Source: CAWARU01 sp963784575
Lineage (GTDB): Bacteria; Pseudomonadota; Gammaproteobacteria; UBA6186; Azoamicaceae
Reading direction: 5' to 3'
DNA length: 64,000 nucleotides
NCBI GenBank assembly: GCA_963784575.1
Contig: CAWARU010000001.1
Coordinates: forward strand, 1,798,001-1,862,000
The notes under the pieces were generated by a model. The model did no database searches and was not told the DNA's origin. It saw nothing but the letters and a program-made list of their open reading frames with translations. Made by a program: the position numbers and the translations under genes. Positions 19,765-28,863 of the stretch are shown here, in pieces. Position 1 is the stretch's first letter, and each line of letters starts with the position of its first letter.

Positions 19765-20464
19765 TTATTTCTTAGGACGATTCAAATATCATTTAGCAGT
19801 GCTGCAGAAAAATCATGACGAACAATTACAGAGTACTAGTAAGGAACATAAAATCGCCACTTACTCGATGATTTCAAACTTAATCTCCGATCTGACGTCA
19901 ACCTCTTCTTTATTAAAACTTCCAGATATTTCCTCACAAGACACTTATTTATCAGTTGCCCTTGCGGCAGAGAAAGTTTTTATAAAATTAGAAGCTTCAG
20001 AGAAAAAAATGATCGCGGAACTTTTTTCCTTGAGAGATCCCAAGCTCACAATATTACATTCAATGCCTGGTACGGACACTTTTGCAACGTCGTTCCCGGA
20101 GACTTTTAGTAAAGTGCATAATTTTCTGCAAAAAGTGAAAAAATATTATTTTGAAGATTATGATACAAGAATAACTGCTCTATTTTCGAAGCGGCTTTCA
20201 AAATCAGATTTCGATATAATCTTTACTGAAACTCTGCCTTTTATGTGTTATACTCTACCTTCGGTTATGGAATATAATGACATTCAACTGAAAGGCAATG
20301 AATACTATTTTGTGTATGATAGGGTAACACTCGCAAATGTATTTCTAAAAATTAATCCCCCTGAAAGTTGGAAGTTGATTTTTGGTATTGAATATCCGGA
20401 CGCAGCACCATTAACATTATCGATACCTGCAGAATCTCCTGATTCAGCACGATTAACATCATAA
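19748..20464 (+). CDS. C-terminal fragment of the shattered paralogue
   Basis: 238 codons following the previous fragment with a frame change near 19745. It is helical, without signal peptide or motif I recognise, and ends in a Pro/Ala/Ser-rich tail. It lies 39 bp before the start of the intact paralogue. It likely encodes the former C-terminus. Confidence 0.5.
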   Translation: MRMEYNYFLGRFKYHLAVLQKNHDEQLQSTSKEHKIATYSMISNLISDLTSTSSLLKLPDISSQDTYLSVALAAEKVFIKLEASEKKMIAELFSLRDPKLTILHSMPGTDTFATSFPETFSKVHNFLQKVKKYYFEDYDTRITALFSKRLSKSDFDIIFTETLPFMCYTLPSVMEYNDIQLKGNEYYFVYDRVTLANVFLKINPPESWKLIFGIEYPDAAPLTLSIPAESPDSARLTS

Positions 20465-20503
20465 AATTATATGTGAATGTATACATATGGGAGCTAAATA
20501 ACA

Positions 20504-23500
20504 ATGTCAGTCAATAAAAAAGATATGAAGCGAAAGCGTACACAGAGTGATGCAGCTCTGAATGCACCTGAAAAATCTCAGAAAATAAGAAAATTAAAGG
20601 TTGAAAAGAAATCATCCGCAAAAGACAAAGACAGTACCCTGTCGGTTGCTCTTGACATCCAAGGTTTTTCCAAAAATCAGGTATTACAGCTTTTAATCCA
20701 GAATTTCGACGATATTGCGAAGTTTCGCAATGCTTTAAAACAAGCGCTGCGAGGCCCTTTTAAAAAGAGTCCTTATCATTTCTATCATGCCTTTATTGGA
20801 CATTCTCATTATGTGAGATTAGAGGAAAAGACAATATTTCATCAAGCCCTTGAAAAGCAAAATTGGCCAGTCATGGATCATTGCCTGAAAACCTTCTTGG
20901 AATTCACGGAAAAAATCTCAAGTAAAACTTATAAACATTTGACGTTACCGCTCCTTAGAACACATCTGGCGTGCATCAGCATCAGAACCCCCACCATTTC
21001 TAATGCGGCATTCGAAGCTTATGTGAAACATTATGAAATCACATTCAATATTGATGTTCCTGAAATTGAAGGAGAAGAGGAAGGGGAAAGGCAAGTAGCA
21101 ATGGGAAAGACTACGCGAAACATTTTCCCTCGAGATGCCAAGATAAATCCTTGTAAACTCTTGTTTGAGAATATCAAACTAAAAGCAGACAAAGAATACT
21201 ATCCTAATAAAACTAATATAAGCTTGAAAAGGACTAAATGGCGCAATGCCCCTACCTTAAAATCAAGTCAAGTTGAATCTCGGCTCAAGACTATTTTAGC
21301 GAACAAAGGGAGCTTTGATCAAAAATTTTTCAAAGCATTTTTAAGTAATGAACTGGAATACGTCCACGTCTTGAAAGCGGAACGTTATATAAACTTGTTA
21401 AAAATCTTTTTACAAAATCCTGACTATCTCGGTCCTATGGAAGGAATTCTGGATTTTGCCTATGATAACAATTGTTCAAAAGAGACTATTATTTGCTTGG
21501 AAAAACAGGATCCCAGCTTTGTTCAAAAAACCACAAAAGAAAAGCGATTACTATTCTATGCCCGTTACGGTTTTATAAAGGAATGGCAGGAACTCTGGCA
21601 CACAATGCAAAATTGTACTCCAGAAACCTTGATTACATTAAGAAGTAAACAGTTGCAAGCCATCGTCTCATCGACCCATTTCAACAAAGATTCGATGGAA
21701 GTATTGAAAAAACTCATAAGCCAAGAACCGCCTTCTGAAGTTTCGCAGTCAGGGGACTGGACAGAGACCTTATCAAAGGAATGGTGTGCCGTTGAAGATG
21801 TTGATACTTTTGCCGGATACTTATTTCAAGAAAAATATCCTTATGAAAAGATGAATAGCCTTGAACATTTTTATAAATCTCTACATAGGGCAACTGATGA
21901 TGTAAAACTCGCAATTGTTGACGTCATGAAAACATGGGCCATAAAAAGTAAATTTTTTGAACGCACAACGCCAAATGAAATACTGCTCAATTTTTTCTAC
22001 CTTTTATTAGATTCAATCAAAAATAGTACAGTAAAACTCTTTCTGAAACCAAGTGCTGGCTTTGATTTGATCAAAGAAATGACACAACAAGATTTTTTAT
22101 TGCTGCGCTTGATTTCAGCTTATGCCACCGGACTCAATGAATTCAATTCCAATCTAGAGCCAGGAGTGGAGAACGCAGATCTAAACCATTGGATAAAGAA
22201 TTTTGTCACTATCATAAATTCCTATTTAAATGCAGAAGGGACGGCCCATCTTAGATTTGAAATTCTGTTTCGGTCTTTTATCCAGATCGCTTCTTTCCCG
22301 GAAAAACCACTAAATATTGACAATCTCAAACCCTTTTTCGCAATCTTTACAGACGAGCATTACAAAACATATCTCACTCCTCAACTTTTCGATGACATGC
22401 TCCATTCTTTATGCTTAGACTATCCCAATAAAAATAGTGTAAGAACGACCGAGATCATCGAAATTTTAGAATCTTTTGGAGCCAACATACAATCCTTGAA
22501 TAAAAACAAACTGAATATATTGCAGCAACATATCTTAAGCTCAAAATCAAATATTAATACGCCTGATTATGAAGCCTGGGAAAGCGAAGATCTTGCCTTG
22601 ACTAAATATTTTCTCAAAAGAAAAATCAATCATGACGCGACTGTGCTGCAAAATGGCATTGAACAAACAATTTTCGATATCATTGTGGAAGGTCAAGCAG
22701 ATGATCCTCGGGCCTTCCAAACACATATGGCTTACCTCTGCGGACAGGAAGAATATAGACCGTTGATCCATGCTGCCCATGAGCGCCTGCAATTGCGCAT
22801 GCAAAAGGAAGGCCGGTTAAAAGTCATAGCCCTTCATGACATGGCTCAAAATGTTCATGCCGATGCGCTGCATCAAAGTGCCTCTGAATGTGGCAGAGCA
22901 ATTTTTGATAAATATCTTTGCGATAAAGATGAAAAGGAAGAGGGTGAGCAAAAAAATGAGAATGAGAAACGTCACAAAAAAATTGTTGAAAAAATTCAAC
23001 TGTTTCAAAATTTCGTGTTTCAAGAACTAAAACAGAAAATATTTCAAGTATGCTCACAAAAATTCCAAATTACTGAGCAAGAATGGAATACTGATCCCTG
23101 GTGGATAGCGCTCTATGACTTTAATTTAAGGGTTTCTCATAATTATTTACATTGCGCGCCCTGGTCAGCTCCTTTTTGGGGCTTACCTGAATTTCAAGCC
23201 TATCGCTGGTTAACCATCACTCGAATCAACTACCAAAGAGTCCCAAAAGACAAGATTTCGCAATTAGGCATCGATGAAATTTTGGCTGCTGTGATTTTGG
23301 CGTCAGAGGACCCTGATGTTTTCAAAAACCAAGAGGAAATAAATGCCTCATTTCGGATTTTATCAACTCATCTAAGCGAGCTCCAAGTCGAATATGTGAA
23401 GAAAGATCAAGCGGATCTGACTGTCGCAGACGATCAACCTGCCTGTCCCGGAGGTTCTTTCCCCAAAATTGTTTCAGCTCTAGATCGAAGACATCCCCTG

Positions 23501-24226
23501 GTTAAATTGTACACCATCGGCGGCAGCAATTTGATTACCTTCATCACAAATTTCTTTGATATGAAATTTAACGCCTTAAATCCAAGTCTACAAGATCAAT
23601 TGATCCTGGAAATCGTCGGGAAAGACTCGGACCATCGTGATAGAAGATGGCATCTTGGACGAGATGAAACCATGGAATTTGAAGATTCTTTAACGCAAGA
23701 ATCCTTTCTTTCTCGTTTTGTGAAAGAAGTACACTCTGAGTTTTATAAAGAGGAGAATGCGGCATATGCAATCTCACGAAAAATTTTAACCGAAGATCGA
23801 ATAGAACCATGGTTCAATCAACCATTTCCGCTCAATCAGTTCAAAGATATATCAAAACATTATCTGCATGGAGTGATGGGGCAATTTTATGATGCAAAAT
23901 TTCAGTCTCTGCCTGCTCTCGATGCAGAAGCTGTTCTAAAACACTGCCAAAATAATGTACCCAAATCCTTTCTCGAGCAATTTAAGGAAGAGTTTTTGAA
24001 TCTCCCCATCATTAAAGTTCTCACATCTAGTAACTCCCCTGTGTATCCTGCTGAAGATATCGAAAGATATTGTTTTAAAAATGCACTGCCACTCCATAAA
24101 TGTCCCAAAATAAAACAGAGCGTTGCAGTCTATCATGCAAAGAAAGCTCTTCTTTCTGATGATGTGCAAAAAATGGATGAAAGTGATGATGTCTCAGGAA
24201 CCCAAAGCAGTCTTATTTGCTTTTGA
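20504..24226 (+). CDS. Giant unknown protein, 1240 residues (effector-like)
   Basis: Intact and unrecognised. The N-terminus is strongly basic, with KRKRTQSD at about residue 10 and KSQKIRKLKVEKK at about 28-40, resembling a bipartite nuclear localisation signal. The rest is helical throughout, with one charged insert (about 805-830, Glu/Lys/Asn-rich) and no membrane segment or signal peptide. A GGGAG site lies 11 bp before the ATG. The decayed gene directly upstream is its paralogue, so the pair arose by tandem duplication. Size, absence of housekeeping homology and context suggest a secreted effector; that is inference. Confidence 0.75.
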   Translation: MSVNKKDMKRKRTQSDAALNAPEKSQKIRKLKVEKKSSAKDKDSTLSVALDIQGFSKNQVLQLLIQNFDDIAKFRNALKQALRGPFKKSPYHFYHAFIGHSHYVRLEEKTIFHQALEKQNWPVMDHCLKTFLEFTEKISSKTYKHLTLPLLRTHLACISIRTPTISNAAFEAYVKHYEITFNIDVPEIEGEEEGERQVAMGKTTRNIFPRDAKINPCKLLFENIKLKADKEYYPNKTNISLKRTKWRNAPTLKSSQVESRLKTILANKGSFDQKFFKAFLSNELEYVHVLKAERYINLLKIFLQNPDYLGPMEGILDFAYDNNCSKETIICLEKQDPSFVQKTTKEKRLLFYARYGFIKEWQELWHTMQNCTPETLITLRSKQLQAIVSSTHFNKDSMEVLKKLISQEPPSEVSQSGDWTETLSKEWCAVEDVDTFAGYLFQEKYPYEKMNSLEHFYKSLHRATDDVKLAIVDVMKTWAIKSKFFERTTPNEILLNFFYLLLDSIKNSTVKLFLKPSAGFDLIKEMTQQDFLLLRLISAYATGLNEFNSNLEPGVENADLNHWIKNFVTIINSYLNAEGTAHLRFEILFRSFIQIASFPEKPLNIDNLKPFFAIFTDEHYKTYLTPQLFDDMLHSLCLDYPNKNSVRTTEIIEILESFGANIQSLNKNKLNILQQHILSSKSNINTPDYEAWESEDLALTKYFLKRKINHDATVLQNGIEQTIFDIIVEGQADDPRAFQTHMAYLCGQEEYRPLIHAAHERLQLRMQKEGRLKVIALHDMAQNVHADALHQSASECGRAIFDKYLCDKDEKEEGEQKNENEKRHKKIVEKIQLFQNFVFQELKQKIFQVCSQKFQITEQEWNTDPWWIALYDFNLRVSHNYLHCAPWSAPFWGLPEFQAYRWLTITRINYQRVPKDKISQLGIDEILAAVILASEDPDVFKNQEEINASFRILSTHLSELQVEYVKKDQADLTVADDQPACPGGSFPKIVSALDRRHPLVKLYTIGGSNLITFITNFFDMKFNALNPSLQDQLILEIVGKDSDHRDRRWHLGRDETMEFEDSLTQESFLSRFVKEVHSEFYKEENAAYAISRKILTEDRIEPWFNQPFPLNQFKDISKHYLHGVMGQFYDAKFQSLPALDAEAVLKHCQNNVPKSFLEQFKEEFLNLPIIKVLTSSNSPVYPAEDIERYCFKNALPLHKCPKIKQSVAVYHAKKALLSDDVQKMDESDDVSGTQSSLICF

Positions 24227-24351
24227 ACCTGCCACCAGTAGTTCGGATGATTCTGAATCATCAAGACAACGGATCAGAAAGTTTGTATAGATTAATTTAG
24301 TTGTATATCCCCATAAAAGAAACCAATATCGTTCTTGTTAGTCTTAATTAT

Positions 24352-24384
24352 TAAAGCTCAATAATTAATCTTAGCTTTTTTTAT
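24352..24384 (+). terminator. Weak terminator-like stem with T-run
   Basis: AAAGCT and AGCTTT can pair around an internal AATTATT-rich loop and are followed by a T-rich stretch. It lies in the 178-bp gap after the giant gene and just before the ankyrin gene at 24406. The stem is short and AT-rich, so this is a tentative call. Confidence 0.25.
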
Positions 24385-24405
24385 TATTTTTATAAAGAGA
24401 ACGAT

Positions 24406-25731
24406 ATGAGCAAAGAATTAGCAGATGCAATTAATTCACAAGATCTCAAAGCACTTCAAGCTATTATTAATAAAGAAGGTTTTAATGCAAATATTTTGTT
24501 GCAGACTGAAGGAAACAAAACTCCATTAATGTTAGCAGCGTCCTTGGGAAATCTTGAGATGGTAGCTGCATTATTGAAATCAGGATCCAATGTAAATTCA
24601 GAAACCAGACTCTCACATAACACCCCATTAACATTTGCTATCCAAGGTGGAAATATTGGTGTGATTAGGATGTTGTTGAAGGCAGGCGCAGAGGTGAATC
24701 ATGAAGGCGGTTTGGGTTATCCAATCCATGATGCCATATCTTCTAATAGATTAGATATTCTAAAATTGTTAATAGAGTACAAAGCGAATATTACAGCACC
24801 GGCAGGTATGGGGCAAAACGCCTTAACTTTAGCAGTAAATGGCAATAAAAAAGAAATTGTGAAATTTTTATTATCTTTTCCAGATTTTGACCTGAATAAA
24901 AGAACTCCAAGCGGAGGAACTTTGCTCGATTCAGCTATCAGCGACGCAATGGACTCTGGGGATTTAGATATTGTAAAGCAATTATTAGAAGCCCATATAA
25001 ATCCTTTCTTGACAGTTGGAGCAACCTCAATACTATCAGATGATAAACCTTTAATGAGTTTCAAAATCCCCCTAGACCATGCACGAGAAAAAAAGAGCCC
25101 GGAACTCATAAAACTCTTAGAAGAATATCAAGCCAAATTTCTTCGAGATTTAGAAGGAGGTAAGTTTTCACCCGAGCAAAGAGAACATCATCGAAAAATT
25201 GTTCAGAACTATAAATCCAAATATTTTATTAAAGAAACAGGCCACGCACTAGGCATCAGTGCTGATATTCGCATTGACACCCCAGAAGGCGATACCGAAA
25301 CACTGAGAGCCGAAGGAAATAGTAGATATCGATCATTACTTCAATTACATCATTTATTAAAAGGCTATCATGCCTTGCCATATTATAATACCATCGAAGA
25401 AACCTATCATAATCTAGAAAAATTTAGCAGCGGTGCTGGAACCTTTACCACCAAAATGCTATACGATAAATTTAAAAATGATGAAATGGTCGCAATCCCA
25501 CTTGGATTTCAATCCAAAGAGTACGAGGGCGCGCACGATACCTCCATTATATTTTATAAAGATTATTTTGTCATTTGTAACCGAGGATTGGGGAAGGAAG
25601 CCGGCAGTGGCGCTCAAGTCTATAGATTAACAGAAACAGAGAAAAGCCAAATTACCCCAGAATTTATCGAAAAATTAACCGTAGCCAATTTATCAGATCT
25701 GCCGATCAAAAGAAATTTTTTGAAAATCTAG
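24406..25731 (+). CDS. Ankyrin-repeat protein, N-terminal part (441 residues)
   Basis: About residues 5-210 form five to six ankyrin repeats (for example TPLMLAASLGNLEMVAALLKSG and TPLTFAIQGGNIGVIRMLLKAG in part). From about residue 245 an unrecognised globular domain begins; it contains AHDTSIIFYKDYFVICNRG, with a conserved-looking His. This domain continues in the next frame, where a GTC motif appears. The His and Cys are reminiscent of the cysteine-protease-like domain in ankyrin effectors such as Legionella AnkH; this is a weak resemblance only. Ankyrin proteins are typical type IV effectors of Legionellales and Coxiella. The start has an AAGAGA site 8 bp upstream. Confidence 0.8.
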   Translation: MSKELADAINSQDLKALQAIINKEGFNANILLQTEGNKTPLMLAASLGNLEMVAALLKSGSNVNSETRLSHNTPLTFAIQGGNIGVIRMLLKAGAEVNHEGGLGYPIHDAISSNRLDILKLLIEYKANITAPAGMGQNALTLAVNGNKKEIVKFLLSFPDFDLNKRTPSGGTLLDSAISDAMDSGDLDIVKQLLEAHINPFLTVGATSILSDDKPLMSFKIPLDHAREKKSPELIKLLEEYQAKFLRDLEGGKFSPEQREHHRKIVQNYKSKYFIKETGHALGISADIRIDTPEGDTETLRAEGNSRYRSLLQLHHLLKGYHALPYYNTIEETYHNLEKFSSGAGTFTTKMLYDKFKNDEMVAIPLGFQSKEYEGAHDTSIIFYKDYFVICNRGLGKEAGSGAQVYRLTETEKSQITPEFIEKLTVANLSDLPIKRNFLKI

Positions 25732-26609
25732 CCCTCATCAGAAAACCAGAGAATTTAATTACAACACTGCCCTCAAAGGAACAAAAGCACGGAACTTGCA
25801 CCTTTGTTAATGCCAAATCCAATATTGAAGGCGCTTTGTTTCTTCTTAAATTTGATGAACTCAACTCCCTTTTGGAAAAATCGAAAAAGGAAGCAGCTGC
25901 AAAGAAGCAATTGCTATACATGGGTATTGATTTTGCAAAAGATCCGATGGAACAAATCATAAATCATTCCAAAAATTTTGCTAGAATTCATTACAAAAAG
26001 TTTACGGCCTGGATGCGCGATGCTGATGTGGATGATATCGTGAAAAAATGTAACAAGCATGAAATTCCCATGGATATTGCCAAACAATTAATAGAGGCCT
26101 ATATTAACAAGCATTTCGATCCCACTGCCCCTCCAGTGGATCCAGAAAAAAGGCAGGCTGAATTGAGCCGGACTTTCAAATTAATTTCTTTATTGGATAA
26201 AGAAGAGCAAAAACGTATCAATGATGATATCTATCTTATTTTTACGGCAGCCGCCTATGGCCACCAAGCTTTGGTTGCTAAATTATTGGAAGCTGGCGCT
26301 GCTTGTCATGAAAAAATGCATAATCCTCGAAATGACATAGAAGAACTTCCCATTATCGCAGCAGCGAGAGAAGGATATAAAGAAATAGTAACCCTTCTCT
26401 TACCCCACACACCCTTAACAGCTTTGGATTTAGTAGCATTGAAACAGCAAGGCTGCAACCCTGAAATATTAAAGCTGTTGTCGACTGCGATTAAAACCGA
26501 AGAGCCTGTTCTGCCCATGTTTGAAAGACAGAAGTCTTTCTCGACCATTACTCCGAAAGAGAATGTCTCCCTTACCCCTGAGCATCGAGATCAAAAGCCT
26601 AAGGCATGA
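25732..26609 (+). CDS. Ankyrin-repeat protein, C-terminal part in the -1 frame
   Basis: This frame is open from before 25700, and the sequence upstream of the first start-like codon (TTG 25836) is clearly protein-like (EQKHGTCTFVNAKSNIEG), so it continues the preceding gene and is unlikely to be independent. A Lys-rich helical region is followed by two ankyrin repeats (YLIFTAAAYGHQALVAKLLE; ELPIIAAAREGYKEIVTLLL). It ends in a short disordered tail at 26609. Confidence 0.7.
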
Positions 26610-26649
26610 GAATTCCTACTCAGATCATTCCAATTCCTCAAAGATAGGA

Positions 26650-26940
26650 CTACAAAGTTTTTATAGAATCGACGTTATAACCAGCCTCTTTTAAAAGCTC
26701 TTTTATTTTTTCATGACTCAAATCATGCCCTTCTGTGAGGGTTAATGTCACGGTTTTGTCTTTTAGATTTACTTTGATAGATTCCACAGCAGGTTCGGCA
26801 GTTAATTTTTTCTCGATCCCTTGGGCACAAAAACTACACACCATGCCATTGACCTTAAGTAAGATCGTTTTGCTTGCGGCAAAAAGATTTTCTGCAGCAA
26901 AAGAAGACAGCAAGAGCAAAACACACATAGATTTTTTCAT
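26650..26940 (-). CDS. Exported heavy-metal-associated (HMA/MerP-CopZ-like) protein
   Basis: 96 residues. A signal peptide (about 1-21, LLLLSSFAAENLFA) is followed by one HMA domain with the metal-binding motif GMVCSFCAQG (Cys-x-x-Cys). Such ferredoxin-fold domains bind Cu(I), Hg(II) or Zn(II). Export makes it a MerP-like periplasmic carrier and not a cytosolic CopZ. It lies 9 bp after the outer-membrane-type gene upstream on the same strand, so the two are probably one transcript. The metal cannot be named from sequence. Confidence 0.88.
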   Translation of the reverse strand: MKKSMCVLLLLSSFAAENLFAASKTILLKVNGMVCSFCAQGIEKKLTAEPAVESIKVNLKDKTVTLTLTEGHDLSHEKIKELLKEAGYNVDSIKTL

Positions 26941-26949
26941 ATCACATCC

Positions 26950-27732
26950 TCAAAAATGGAACATTAAATTAAGCATCCAATCGCCTTTCAAGCTCACACC
27001 AGTTTCCCACAAAACACTTTTATAAAAAAATCTCGCTAGCGGCGTGATTGAATAGTTTCTCTTGAGATCCGGATTGTATCGGCCAGATATCATAAACCAA
27101 CTCGCAATTTCACAATATTCTGCTTCATAAGGCGCAATACCAAGACGCAATTCTACCTGATGCATGGTTTTATGAACTGAATTCGGAATAATTTCATATC
27201 GAACCAAACCAAAATACTTGCGGCTTTCAGCATCTGCTTCAAATCCAACCAGACCCGCAGTACCGTTTCTTCTTTTAGGAGACTCTGTGTTTCGATGCCA
27301 GTGCGAGCCGCTGCGAGGAGATTTGCCATGCAGCGTAGCTCCCCCAAAACCACCCCAAACATAAACGTTAGCTTGATAATCTTCACCATACCAACGATTT
27401 ACCAGATAATCAAATTGCGGCATATAAACATTCAAACTAGCACTGCTACCATCGCCACCATTTCTACCTTTACTGCCATTATAGCGCGAGAGCTCCATTC
27501 GCATCCCTCGCACCACCACGGCCATATCAGGCCGCAAGCTGTAATTCAACCAATTATCGGATAGGAAAGGTTGATTGTAGCTCATGAAAGCATAGGCGCC
27601 CTTATAAACAACGGGATGAGCATTAGTGTTCTGAATAAACAAAATATTAGAAACAATTATAAAAATTATAGCTTTTAATGAATACCAATTGGTCGTTTTA
27701 AAAATCCTGAGCACAATTTTGCAATATTTCAT
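26950..27732 (-). CDS. Exported beta-rich protein, probable outer-membrane beta-barrel
   Basis: 260 residues. A hydrophobic segment (about 20-38, AIIFIIVSNILFIQNTNA) acts as signal peptide after an unusually long basic n-region. The mature part is rich in aromatic and Gly residues with alternating patterns, and ends in LNLMFHF, a terminal aromatic typical of outer-membrane barrels. I do not recognise the family. Its start overlaps the 3' end of the LuxR-type gene by 35 bp, and the HMA gene follows. Metal handling is suggested only by that neighbour. Confidence 0.7.
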   Translation of the reverse strand: MKYCKIVLRIFKTTNWYSLKAIIFIIVSNILFIQNTNAHPVVYKGAYAFMSYNQPFLSDNWLNYSLRPDMAVVVRGMRMELSRYNGSKGRNGGDGSSASLNVYMPQFDYLVNRWYGEDYQANVYVWGGFGGATLHGKSPRSGSHWHRNTESPKRRNGTAGLVGFEADAESRKYFGLVRYEIIPNSVHKTMHQVELRLGIAPYEAEYCEIASWFMISGRYNPDLKRNYSITPLARFFYKSVLWETGVSLKGDWMLNLMFHF

Positions 27733-28564
27733 TAATGTAAGTGGTCCCAGTATTTTGTTGTTGATATAACAATACTGCCTGTGATTTTGTATTACATTTG
27801 GTTTTCCATTTTACATCATTTAAATATGTTTCAACAGTCCTGGGAGACAATTTAAGCAGTCGAGCAACTTCTTTTACTTGTTTACCATAAGAGAGTAGCG
27901 CAAGACACTCCGATTCTCTTTTGGTAAGCTTAATATCATTGCCATCATGCCTGAGATAAAAGGTTTTAATGGCTGTTTCGTTAATAAATTTTTTTCTTAA
28001 GTCGTTTTTATCAGACTTCGAATCCTTGCCTAAACCCAATGAGCAGGGAATAATAATTTTTTTCTCTGTATTTCCCATAAGACCAACTATGCTACTTCTA
28101 AAATAGGAAATGAAATGTTCTAAAAGTTCTATTTCACTAAAATATATCCCCGTGACTCCGACACAGTTCCTAGTACTGGCAAAGGCATAAGATTCAATAT
28201 AATCTACATTTTTTTTATAAATAGTAATGCCATTCCATATATTTTGATCAAACAATTCGCAATAGAGCGCATCATTCGTTAATGGTTTCTCAGGCCACAG
28301 ATAGTAAAGAGAATCTTTTTCTAATAAAGAACTGAGCTTATTTGATAAGACTGAACTATACCAATATTTTTTTTCAAAAGATATTTTCATCCAGTCCATA
28401 TGATTAAATAAGCTTATTAATCCTCCCCCTAAATAAAATCTTCTGTAATGGATGAGACTGACACCAATATAATCACTTAAGGGTGCACATATTTTTTGGA
28501 TTGCATCGAATTGTTCAAAATTATATTGAATTGCATTCGATAACATGATCGATTTCGTCTCCAT
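27698..28564 (-). CDS. LuxR-family transcriptional regulator
   Basis: 288 residues. The C-terminal ~65 residues are a LuxR/GerE helix-turn-helix: LTKRESECLALLSYGK then VARLLKLSPRTVETYLND, both hallmark segments. The N-terminal ~200 residues are of unknown ligand type; it lacks a receiver-domain pattern, so it is not an obvious two-component regulator. It overlaps the following barrel gene by 35 bp, so the three minus-strand genes likely form one operon that it may control. A 299-bp gap to rpe carries its promoter. Confidence 0.88.
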   Translation of the reverse strand: METKSIMLSNAIQYNFEQFDAIQKICAPLSDYIGVSLIHYRRFYLGGGLISLFNHMDWMKISFEKKYWYSSVLSNKLSSLLEKDSLYYLWPEKPLTNDALYCELFDQNIWNGITIYKKNVDYIESYAFASTRNCVGVTGIYFSEIELLEHFISYFRSSIVGLMGNTEKKIIIPCSLGLGKDSKSDKNDLRKKFINETAIKTFYLRHDGNDIKLTKRESECLALLSYGKQVKEVARLLKLSPRTVETYLNDVKWKTKCNTKSQAVLLYQQQNTGTTYINEILQNCAQDF

Positions 28565-28636
28565 TTTAGGGTCTAATTTAGGAACTATTAATGAACCGCG
28601 AGCGTATGAAAGCCAGAGTCGATATAGTCACGGATC

Positions 28637-28773
28637 GCCCATACTGGGCCCCGTGTTTCTTAACACGGGTAATTTGAAAGCTAACTTCCTATGATGGACA
28701 TTTTTTGTACCCAAAGCATTTTACTACAAATTGGCAATTAGGGATTACCCGTAATAATTACGGGTGTTTTTTT
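28637..28773 (+). promoter_or_regulatory. Attenuator/riboswitch-like leader upstream of rpe-xylB
   Basis: Stacked hairpins 28637-28649 (GCCCA/TGGGC) and 28650-28669 (CCCGTGTT/AACACGGG) precede an intrinsic terminator at 28747-28773. ACGGGTAAT (28665-28673) is exactly complementary to ATTACCCGT (28744-28752). That pairing would destroy both the second hairpin and the terminator. Mutually exclusive folds of this type are how riboswitches and attenuators work. I do not recognise a known riboswitch class. The gap 28565-28863 holds no gene. Confidence 0.5.
28747..28773 (+). terminator. Rho-independent terminator inside the rpe leader
   Basis: ACCCGTA (28747-28753) and TACGGGT (28759-28765) form a 7-bp stem with a 5-nt loop, followed after one G by seven T (28767-28773). 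It lies about 90 bp before the rpe start with no upstream plus-strand gene to terminate, which suggests premature termination of the rpe transcript. Confidence 0.75.
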
Positions 28774-28863
28774 GAGTGTATTTTATATTTGCTTTTAGAG
28801 GATTAATGATGTCTTATTACAAATGTCTCGTGAGATCTTATTTTAAGGTTTTAAGGAATTTAA

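Larger units (their letters stand above)
16336..20464 (+). pseudogene. Shattered giant gene, paralogue of the intact gene at 20504-24226
   Basis: Consecutive fragments in changing frames align in order with the intact 1240-residue neighbour. Fragment 1 (16336-18198) shares a Trp-x-x-Met-Asp ... Tyr-Lys-x-Leu-Thr-Leu segment with it. The frame near 19130-19280 reads IIIHDKSMNHDHRAL against IALHDMAQNVHADAL. The fragment at 19396-19764 reads DEFQAYRYIY against PEFQAYRWLT. The frame changes near 18135-18150, 18820, 19010-19120, 19270 and 19745, and an in-frame TAA sits at 19372-19374. A full-length product is not possible, so this is a decayed copy. Divergence is large, so duplication was not recent. 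Confidence 0.8.
24406..26609 (+). pseudogene. Ankyrin-repeat gene split by one -1 shift (disrupted, or programmed frameshift)
   Basis: Two frames that join into one ~734-residue protein. The first frame ends at TAG 25729. The -1 frame is open across that point and continues without a stop to 26609. The joint lies on A AAT TTT (25713-25719), which is in phase as a canonical -1 slippery heptamer. The product would have N-terminal ankyrin repeats, a central unknown domain interrupted by the joint, and two C-terminal ankyrin repeats. Loss of one T from a T7 run would look the same, so decay, sequencing error and programmed shifting are all open. Confidence 0.7.

Noticed and set aside
25836..26609. 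Independent gene starting at TTG 25836
   Set aside because: The frame is protein-like well upstream of this codon and continues the preceding ankyrin gene.
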